NCBI GenBank assembly: GCA_002451435.1 | Contig: DKCF01000016.1 | Location: 8,462 to 15,195, forward strand | Direction: 5' to 3' | DNA length: 6,734 nucleotides | Source: Bifidobacterium sp. UBA6881 | GTDB lineage: Bacteria > Actinomycetota > Actinomycetes > Actinomycetales > Bifidobacteriaceae | Shown: positions 1 to 4,244 of the stretch, one piece after another | Layout of the letters: the number at the start of each line of letters is the position of its first letter | How positions within the stretch are numbered: the first letter of the stretch is position 1 | Position numbers and translations under genes: made by a program | The notes under the pieces: model-generated | The model's input: the letters and a program-made list of their open reading frames with translations, nothing else | The model's database searches: none | Told to the model about the DNA's origin: nothing

Positions 1-200
1 GAATTTTTCGCGGCGCCATCTGTCGCACTGGCGAGCGCTTGCAGCGCATCGCTGTAGCGTTGCAGGAAATCCTGTGTGGGATTGCCGCCGCGCTCCGCAC
101 GCGAGAGGGCCGATTGGGTGGTGCCCATCGTTGCCGCCACTTGGGTTTGGCTGAGTCCAAGTCGGCTCCGTTGCTGTCTTAGTTCTTCGATGATGCTCAT
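1..200 (-). CDS. XRE-family helix-turn-helix regulator, 3' end cut by window edge
   Basis: Reading leftwards from the ATG at 200-198, 66 codons are open to the edge. The protein starts MSIIEELRQQRSRLGLSQTQ and contains a Cro/C1-type HTH: helix 1 about residues 2-14, LSQTQVAATMG at 16-26 and the recognition helix TTQSALSRAERG at 27-38, followed by NPTQDFLQRYSDAL. This is the usual XRE layout (SQxxVA, then QSxxSRxERG). It binds DNA, probably as a dimer. Small proteins of this type are often antitoxins (HigA/HipB-like) or phage-type repressors, and any toxin partner would lie beyond position 1. No Shine-Dalgarno is visible, and a TATACT -10 box (213-208) lies only 7 bases before the ATG, so the mRNA may be leaderless. 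CTA and AGA codons near the start are unlike the neighbouring genes. The HTH identity is solid; the biological role is unknown. Confidence 0.88.
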   Translation of the reverse strand, partial: MSIIEELRQQRSRLGLSQTQVAATMGTTQSALSRAERGGNPTQDFLQRYSDALQALASATDGAAKN

Positions 201-213
201 ATACTTGAGTATA
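200..213. promoter_or_regulatory. Palindrome TATACTTGAGTATA at XRE start, probable autoregulatory operator
   Basis: The arms TATACT and AGTATA are perfect inverted repeats around a TG centre. The site touches the first base of the XRE start codon and contains that gene's best -10 box (TATACT on the minus strand). A repressor bound here would block transcription of its own gene, the standard arrangement for small XRE regulators. No convincing -35 box lies at the usual distance. Regulator identity is inferred from position only. Confidence 0.5.
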
Positions 214-227
214 GCGTAAATGCTATA
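210..227. promoter_or_regulatory. Second overlapping inverted repeat TATAGC-N6-GCTATA
   Basis: Perfect 6-bp arms (210-215 and 222-227) flank GTAAAT. The site overlaps the palindrome at 200-213 by four bases and lies in the shared region between the XRE gene and rmlB. It could be a second binding site for the XRE protein, or part of the control of the divergent rmlB. Both arms are AT-rich and stand out from the GC-rich surroundings. Confidence 0.4.
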
Positions 228-289
228 TGTCTATGCATACCTATGCTGGGCATGCGCTGGGTGTGTGTCGGGTGCCGGACGCTATGCTG

Positions 290-295
290 AAGGGG
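290..295 (+). promoter_or_regulatory. Ribosome-binding site setting the rmlB start
   Basis: AAGGGG lies 8 bases before the ATG at 304 and is the only good Shine-Dalgarno ahead of the Rossmann fold. It argues against the ATG at 220, which would add 28 Cys/Tyr-rich residues unlike the family. A TATGCT box at 283-288 leaves open a leaderless in-frame GTG start at 295. Confidence 0.6.
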
Positions 296-303
296 TGAGC
301 AAT

Positions 304-1332
304 ATGGCGGCGAACAGCGGCGTTTTCGAGCCGCGAAATATTCTGGTGACTGGCGGATGTGGGTTCATCGGCGCGAATTTCGTGCGGTATGTGGCGCGGA
401 ACCATCCGGACGTGCATGTCACGGTGCTGGACAAGCTCACCTATGCGGGCAATCCCGAGAACATCGCCGGATTGCCGGAATCCCGGGTCGAACTGGTCGT
501 GGGCGACATCTGCGACGCCGCGTTGCTGGAACGCGTCGTGCCCGGACATGATGCCATCGTGCATTTCGCCGCCGAATCGCACAACGACAATTCCATCGCC
601 GATCCGGAACCGTTCATCCGCACGAATGTGGAAGGCACCATGCGGCTGCTGGAGGCTGCGCGGAGGCACGATGTGCGGTTCCATCACATCAGCACCGACG
701 AGGTGTACGGCGACCTCGCGTTGGACGATCCGGCGCGCTTCAGCGAGCGCTCGCCATACCGGCCGTCGAGTCCGTACAGCGCTTCGAAGGCGGCGTCCGA
801 CCACTTGGTGCGCGCGTGGGTGCGCACGTACGGCCTGCGTGCCACCATCTCCAACTGCTCCAACAACTACGGGCCTTACCAGCATGTGGAGAAGTTCATT
901 CCCCGGCAGATCACGTCCATCCTCGAAGGCATCCGGCCGAAACTGTACGGCACGGGGGAGAACGTGCGCGACTGGATTCATACGGAGGACCATTCGTCCG
1001 CCGTGTGGGAGATTCTGACGCGCGGGCGCATCGGCGAGACGTATCTGATTGGCGCGAACGGCGAAATGAGCAACATCGCGGTGCTGCGCATGATCCTGCG
1101 GCTCATGGGCCAGCCGGAGGACGCCTTTGATTGGACGCGCGACCGGCCGGGGCACGATCGGCGCTACGCCATCGACGCATCCAAACTGCATGCGGAGCTT
1201 GGTTGGAAGCCTATGCATACGAATTTCGAATCGGGTCTGCGCGCCACCATTGACTGGTATGCGAACCACCGCGAATGGTGGGTGGCTTCCAAGGCCGCCA
1301 CCGAAGCGCGCTACCGGGCGCAGGGCATGTAG
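304..1332 (+). CDS. rfbB: dTDP-glucose 4,6-dehydratase (RmlB/RfbB)
   Basis: The 342-residue protein is an extended short-chain dehydrogenase. It converts dTDP-D-glucose to dTDP-4-keto-6-deoxy-D-glucose, the second step towards dTDP-L-rhamnose and other deoxysugars for cell-surface polysaccharide, in the cytoplasm with bound NAD. Visible features in order: NAD-binding GGCGFIG at 17-23 after a beta strand, HFAAESHNDNSI at 87-98, the dehydratase signature STDEVYG at 130-136 with catalytic Thr131-Asp132-Glu133, the YSASK catalytic pair Tyr158/Lys162, SNCSNNYGPYQ at 183-193, and the nucleotide-sugar contact region DRPGHDRRYAID at 280-291. Length is normal for actinobacterial RmlB (about 330-345). 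The ATG at 304 was chosen because AAGGGG precedes it by 8 bases. No rmlA, rmlC or rmlD gene is beside it in this window. The reaction assignment is strong; the final sugar cannot be told from here. Confidence 0.95.
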   Translation: MAANSGVFEPRNILVTGGCGFIGANFVRYVARNHPDVHVTVLDKLTYAGNPENIAGLPESRVELVVGDICDAALLERVVPGHDAIVHFAAESHNDNSIADPEPFIRTNVEGTMRLLEAARRHDVRFHHISTDEVYGDLALDDPARFSERSPYRPSSPYSASKAASDHLVRAWVRTYGLRATISNCSNNYGPYQHVEKFIPRQITSILEGIRPKLYGTGENVRDWIHTEDHSSAVWEILTRGRIGETYLIGANGEMSNIAVLRMILRLMGQPEDAFDWTRDRPGHDRRYAIDASKLHAELGWKPMHTNFESGLRATIDWYANHREWWVASKAATEARYRAQGM

Positions 1333-1368
1333 CCTTCGTTGCCGGTGCGCCGTCCATGTGCGCCTGCG

Positions 1369-1830
1369 CTACTTTCCCGAACTGATTTTAAGCTCATGGC
1401 TGTCGACCACCGATTTGGCCGCGGCGTCCAATTCGTTGGTGATGTTGCGCAGATCGTCGGCATAGGCTTCGATGTCGTTCGTGGCCTTGGTGAAATCGCC
1501 GACTCTGCCGCCGGACGGGCAGGTGGGCGCGTCGTCCAGATCCTCCGCGAGCCGCATCGCGTCCTTCAATGTTTCCAACGTGGACCCGTTCGCTACATCG
1601 TCGATGGTGTATCGCGCGGCTTCGCGTGCCTCTTCGCGCGCCTTGTCGAGGCTTCTGCGATGCACGGCGAGCGCTTTGGCGTTCAATGCGCAGGTGTCGC
1701 GGGCCGCCTGCGTCAGCTCCTTCCTGCTTTCCACGGCGATGATGGCCACCGCAGCCAGAATGATCGCGGTCACCGCGCCTACGGCGATCGCCGCGATGGA
1801 GCGTCTTTGCTTGGCGTCGTTCTTCTGCAA
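1369..1830 (-). CDS. Small single-pass membrane protein with helical outer domain, unknown function
   Basis: I do not recognise a family. With the TTG at 1830 as start the protein has 153 residues: a basic N-terminus (KNDAKQRR, 3-10), one hydrophobic helix at about 11-33, then a charged, Ala-rich, probably coiled-coil segment (about 34-100), and an acidic helical tail. The positive-inside rule puts the N-terminus in the cytoplasm and residues 34-153 outside. Cys47 and Cys104 are both in the outer part and could form a disulfide. The membrane helix plus amphipathic charge pattern makes this strand the coding one; the overlapping plus-strand frames are Arg/Cys/Ser-rich shadows. The start is uncertain: no ATG lies in frame before a TGA at 1860-1858, and only an AG-rich GAAGAGAAGAAG precedes the TTG. 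A better-placed GGAG plus TTG (1870-1859) is in the neighbouring frame. It converges with rmlB, 36 bases apart. Confidence 0.72.
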   Translation of the reverse strand: MQKNDAKQRRSIAAIAVGAVTAIILAAVAIIAVESRKELTQAARDTCALNAKALAVHRRSLDKAREEAREAARYTIDDVANGSTLETLKDAMRLAEDLDDAPTCPSGGRVGDFTKATNDIEAYADDLRNITNELDAAAKSVVDSHELKISSGK

Positions 1831-1873
1831 CTTCTTCTCTTCGGCTTTCCTTGGATATCAATAAGACTCCGCG

Positions 1874-1879
1874 AGTATA
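1874..1879 (-). promoter_or_regulatory. Possible -10 box of the small membrane protein gene
   Basis: TATACT on the minus strand lies in an A/T-rich stretch (1876-1893) just upstream of the small gene. Transcription would start near 1867. No good -35 hexamer sits 16-18 bases upstream (a TTGCAG at 1897-1892 is only 12 bases away), so support is modest. Confidence 0.35.
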
Positions 1880-1922
1880 TAAAAAATATTTCTGCAAACC
1901 GTTGTTGGTGGGTAAAAGAGAC

Positions 1923-1952
1923 GATGATTTTCCGCTATGAAAGAAAATTATC
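1923..1952. repeat. 30-bp inverted repeat in the intergenic region before lacI
   Basis: The arms GATGATTTTC (1923-1932) and GAAAATTATC (1943-1952) are complementary over 10 bases with one G-T pair, separated by the 10-base spacer CGCTATGAAA. It lies between the divergent small membrane protein gene and lacI. As DNA it could be an operator with two half-sites one helical turn apart; as RNA it could be a weak AT-rich hairpin. No T-run follows the right arm, so it is not a standard terminator. Confidence 0.55.
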
Positions 1953-1978
1953 CGCATGCATGACGTTGTGTGCGTTGC

Positions 1979-1990
1979 GGTCGCGCGACC
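1979..1990. promoter_or_regulatory. Perfect 12-bp palindrome GGTCGCGCGACC in the lacI promoter region
   Basis: The sequence equals its own reverse complement, has a central CG and ends two bases before a TATGCT box (1993-1998) that is the best -10 candidate for lacI. The position fits a repressor site, but in GC-rich DNA a short GC palindrome can occur by chance. Confidence 0.35.
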
Positions 1991-2004
1991 TTTATGCTGG
2001 TAGG

Positions 2005-2016
2005 TGAAACGTTTTA
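2005..2016. promoter_or_regulatory. LacI-type half-conserved operator TGAAACGTTTTA before lacI
   Basis: The core AAACGTTT is a perfect palindrome with the central CG typical of LacI-family operators. AAACGTTTTA (2007-2016) matches AAGCGTTTTA inside the stronger operator at 3126-3143 in 9 of 10 bases. It lies between the -10 candidate (1993-1998) and the AAGGGGG ribosome-binding site of lacI, where binding would repress the regulator's own gene. The outer bases are not conserved, so binding would be weaker. Confidence 0.45.
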
Positions 2017-2026
2017 AGGGGGTTCG

Positions 2027-3073
2027 ATGGCTCATAGGGCGACGCTGAAGGATGTTGCCGCGGAGGCGGGCGTGTCCGTGACGACCGTTTCCCTGGTGCT
2101 GAACAGGCGCCCCGCGAGGGTGTCGGCGGCGAAGCGCGAGGCCATCGCGAAGGCCGCGCGGCGGTTGAACTATGTGCCGAACCAGAACGCGCGGAGCCTG
2201 GTCACCAGGCAATCCAAACTCGTCGCGCTTATCGTGCCGGACATCGAGAACCTGTTCTTCGCGGCGTTGGCGAAATGCGTGGAGGACGAATGCGCGGCGC
2301 AGGGGTATTCGCTGATCGTCGCCAATTCCGACGATTCGCGTGTCGCCGAACATGATTTGATGCAGCGGTTGGCGTCGCGCGGCGTGGACGGCGTGATGCT
2401 GATTCCCGCGCGGGAGTCCTGCGCGGACGGTTCCGGCGCCGAACTGGAAAAGGATGTGCGCCGCACGCCCTGCCCGGTGGTGCTCATCGACCGTCTGGTG
2501 CGATGCGGATGGTGCGATGCGGTCGGTTTCGACAATTATCTGGGTGGGCGCCTGGCCGCGCGCTATCTGCTGGACGAGGGGCATGAACGCATCGGCGTCG
2601 TCACCGGCGGCACCGCGGAGACGGGGGCGGACGATCGGCTTCGCGGCTTCGTGGACGCCGTCGAGCGGGCGGGGGAGACGTTCGATCCCTCGCTTTGCAT
2701 CGAGGGCGATTATCGTTTCGACGGCGGGTACCGCGCCGCGGACCGGATCATCGATTCCGGCGCGACCGCGGTGTTCTGCTGCAACGACGTGATGGCGTTG
2801 GGTTTCCGCCACCGTATGGCCGAGCGCGGTCTGCATGTGCCCGGGGATGTGAGGGTGATCGGGTACGACAACATTCTGAAACGATTCGGGTTGGATTGGC
2901 AGATGACCACGATCGAGCAGAGCGTGACCGACCTCGCTTCGGCCTGCTGGAGAACGCTCCAGGGGCGGATGGGCTCGACTGTGCGGGTGGAATCGGGGAA
3001 CGGACGGCCGTGGCTCGCCGATCCGCAGGTCGAGGTGCTTGTGCCGAAATTGGTGCGAGCGTCCCTCGCATAG
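2027..3073 (+). CDS. LacI-family transcriptional repressor of the adjacent nucleoside/ribose operon
   Basis: This 348-residue protein has the full LacI architecture. The N-terminal HTH is TLKDVAAEAGVSVTTVSLVLN at 6-26, followed by the hinge region VPNQNARSLVTRQS (50-63) and a periplasmic-binding-like effector domain starting VALIVPDIENLFFAALAKCVE. Later landmarks are VDGVMLIPA (120-128), VGFDNYLGGRLAARYLLDEGHERIGVVTG (166-194), RLRGF (204-208), FCCNDVMALGF (250-260) and VIGYDN (277-282). The domain looks RbsR/PurR-like, which suits a ribose or nucleoside effector, but the true ligand cannot be read from sequence. The ATG at 2027 follows AAGGGGG by four bases. Three co-directional catabolic genes begin 185 bases downstream, and an operator-like palindrome lies in that gap, so it probably represses them and itself. 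The counterpart in Corynebacterium glutamicum would be UriR. Confidence 0.93.
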   Translation: MAHRATLKDVAAEAGVSVTTVSLVLNRRPARVSAAKREAIAKAARRLNYVPNQNARSLVTRQSKLVALIVPDIENLFFAALAKCVEDECAAQGYSLIVANSDDSRVAEHDLMQRLASRGVDGVMLIPARESCADGSGAELEKDVRRTPCPVVLIDRLVRCGWCDAVGFDNYLGGRLAARYLLDEGHERIGVVTGGTAETGADDRLRGFVDAVERAGETFDPSLCIEGDYRFDGGYRAADRIIDSGATAVFCCNDVMALGFRHRMAERGLHVPGDVRVIGYDNILKRFGLDWQMTTIEQSVTDLASACWRTLQGRMGSTVRVESGNGRPWLADPQVEVLVPKLVRASLA

Positions 3074-3115
3074 CGGATGGCGGAAAAATTCTTGCAACAC
3101 GCTGTAATGGCGGTT

Positions 3116-3144
3116 TTGCTTTCTTTGATAAAGCGTTTTATCAT
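3116..3144 (+). promoter_or_regulatory. Promoter of the nucleoside hydrolase operon (TTGCTT-N17-TATCAT)
   Basis: A -35 box TTGCTT (3116-3121) and a -10 box TATCAT (3139-3144) are separated by exactly 17 bases. The LacI-type palindrome at 3126-3143 fills the spacer and most of the -10, so repressor and RNA polymerase would compete. The predicted transcript has a leader of roughly 110 bases. Confidence 0.5.
3126..3143. promoter_or_regulatory. LacI-family operator TGATAAAGCGTTTTATCA
   Basis: An 18-bp palindrome with arms TGATAAA/TTTATCA; only one symmetric pair (positions 8 and 11) fails to match, and the centre is CG, the hallmark of LacI/GalR-family sites. It stands between the lacI gene and the operon that gene is expected to control. 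It is the best candidate binding site of the upstream regulator. Confidence 0.7.
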
Positions 3145-3149
3145 GAATG

Positions 3150-3181
3150 TTGACAGCGAAAACGAGGATGTGCTCGATAAT
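3150..3181 (+). promoter_or_regulatory. Alternative promoter (TTGACA, GATAAT) for the operon
   Basis: A perfect -35 consensus TTGACA (3150-3155) is followed by GATAAT (3176-3181), but the 20-base spacer is longer than normal. It lies just downstream of the operator. It may be a second weak start, or a chance match beside the promoter at 3116-3144. Confidence 0.3.
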
Positions 3182-3217
3182 CGCGGAAAAAACTGGCGAC
3201 AATGGAACGTGTGGAGG

Positions 3218-3236
3218 CGGGCCGTTGTCGGGCCCG
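3218..3236 (+). other. GC-rich hairpin in the leader of the nucleoside hydrolase mRNA
   Basis: CGGGCC (3218-3223) pairs with GGCCCG (3231-3236) around a 7-base loop. It ends 22 bases before the start codon and leaves the ribosome-binding site AAAGG free. No T-run follows, so it is not an intrinsic terminator. It could protect the 5' end of the message or be incidental in GC-rich DNA. Confidence 0.4.
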
Positions 3237-3258
3237 TCAATGACGAAAGGCAACACTC

Positions 3259-4215
3259 ATGAAGAAGCTGATTCTCGATCTGGACACCGGCGTCGACGAC
3301 GCCCTCGCCATCTCCTATGCCCTGGGCAGCCCGGAAGTCGAACTCATCGGCATCACCGGCACCTACGGCAATGTGCTCGTCGAACAGGGCGTGCGCAACT
3401 CGTTGGCCATCACCGACCTGCTCGGGCACCCCGAAGTCAAGGTCTACCAAGGACTTCCGCACTCCAGCACCACCGACCACTTCGAAGTGCTGCCCGTCTC
3501 CGCGTTCATCCACGGCAAGAACGGCATCGGCGACGTCGAGATTCCGGACTCCAACCGCTCCGTCGAAACCGAATCCGCCGTCGATTTCATCATCGACGCC
3601 GTCAAAACCTACGGCAAGGACCTCATCTACGTGCCCACCGGCCCGATGACCAACATCGAAGCCGCGCTCAAGAAGGCTCCGGAGATCAAGGACGAGATCG
3701 GCCGCATCGTGCTCATGGGCGGCGCACTCACCGTGCCCGGCAACGTCAACGCCTGCATGGAAGCCAACATCTCCCAGGACCCGGAAGCCGCCGACTACCT
3801 GTTCCGTTCCGGAACCCCGACCACCATGGTCGGCCTCGACGTCACCCTGCAGACCCTGCTCACCTACAAGGAGACCCGGCAGTGGCGCGACCTCGGCACC
3901 AAGGCCGGCAGGTTCCTCGCCGACATGACCGACTTCTACATCAAGGCCTACGAGACCACATCCCCGCATCTGGGCGGATGCGGCCTGCACGATCCGCTCG
4001 CCGTCGGCGTGGCGGTCGATCCGACACTGGTCGCCACACTCGACATCAACATGAAAGTTGATGTGGAAGGACCGACCCGCGGCCGCACCATCGGCGACGA
4101 AACCCGTCTGAACGATCCGAACAAGACCATGAAGGTGGCCGTCGGCGTCGACGTGCCCCGCTTCCTCAACGAATTCATGACCCGCATCTCCGGTCTCGCG
4201 GCCAAGGCCGAGTGA
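3259..4215 (+). CDS. Inosine/uridine-preferring nucleoside hydrolase
   Basis: The 318-residue enzyme hydrolyses the N-glycosidic bond of a ribonucleoside, giving free base and ribose. It has no signal peptide, so it acts on imported nucleosides in the cytosol. Family landmarks: the Ca2+/ribose-binding aspartate cluster DLDTGVDDA at 7-15 (Asp7, Asp9, Asp13, Asp14), Asn38 in GTYGNV, HGKNGIG at 85-91, PTGPMTNI at 126-133, LMGGA at 152-156, MEANISQDPEAA at 167-178 (Glu168, Asn170) and the active-site His244-Asp245 in GLHDPLAV. The first motif has Thr10 where most members have Pro (DxDPGxDD). Length is typical (about 310-320). The start ATG has AAAGG eight bases upstream. Next to an MFS transporter and a ribokinase, the role matches UriH of Corynebacterium glutamicum; base preference (uridine, inosine or broad) cannot be fixed from sequence. 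Codons are strongly C-ending, suggesting good expression. Confidence 0.95.
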   Translation: MKKLILDLDTGVDDALAISYALGSPEVELIGITGTYGNVLVEQGVRNSLAITDLLGHPEVKVYQGLPHSSTTDHFEVLPVSAFIHGKNGIGDVEIPDSNRSVETESAVDFIIDAVKTYGKDLIYVPTGPMTNIEAALKKAPEIKDEIGRIVLMGGALTVPGNVNACMEANISQDPEAADYLFRSGTPTTMVGLDVTLQTLLTYKETRQWRDLGTKAGRFLADMTDFYIKAYETTSPHLGGCGLHDPLAVGVAVDPTLVATLDINMKVDVEGPTRGRTIGDETRLNDPNKTMKVAVGVDVPRFLNEFMTRISGLAAKAE

Positions 4216-4232
4216 CCCGAAAGCAAAGGCAA

Positions 4233-4238
4233 GAGGAG
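4233..4238 (+). promoter_or_regulatory. Ribosome-binding site setting the MFS transporter start
   Basis: GAGGAG lies 6 bases before the ATG at 4245. It rules in this start over the in-frame GTG at 4212, which overlaps the hydrolase stop codon and has no ribosome-binding site of its own. Confidence 0.75.
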
Positions 4239-4244
4239 ATTTCC

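Noticed and set aside
231..289. CTATGC motif three times (231, 241, 282) before rmlB as a regulatory repeat
   Set aside because: Spacing is irregular and the 10-mer at 231-240 also occurs inside the rmlB coding sequence (1211-1220), so chance is likely.
220..303. Longer N-terminus for RmlB from the ATG at 220
   Set aside because: The 28 extra residues are Cys/Tyr/Gly-rich, run through the operator region, have no ribosome-binding site and precede the normal family start.
1339..2007. 222-codon plus-strand frame over the small membrane protein gene
   Set aside because: It has no ribosome-binding site or domain; the opposite strand gives a protein with a clear membrane helix and coiled-coil pattern.
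3074..3115. Terminator after lacI
   Set aside because: No stable stem with a T-run is visible. ATGGCGG occurs twice (3077-3083, 3107-3113) but as a direct, not inverted, repeat.
1394..3256. 620-codon open frame on the minus strand
   Set aside because: It spans two genes and an intergenic region, overlaps the better minus-strand membrane protein frame, and its Arg/His-rich product has no recognisable domain.
2710..3990. 426-codon open frame on the minus strand
   Set aside because: It is antisense to lacI and the nucleoside hydrolase, whose family motifs are unmistakable on the plus strand.
4212..4244. GTG start overlapping the hydrolase stop for the transporter
   Set aside because: The GAGGAG site at 4233-4238 is spaced correctly for the ATG at 4245, and the extra 11 residues are merely the translated ribosome-binding region.
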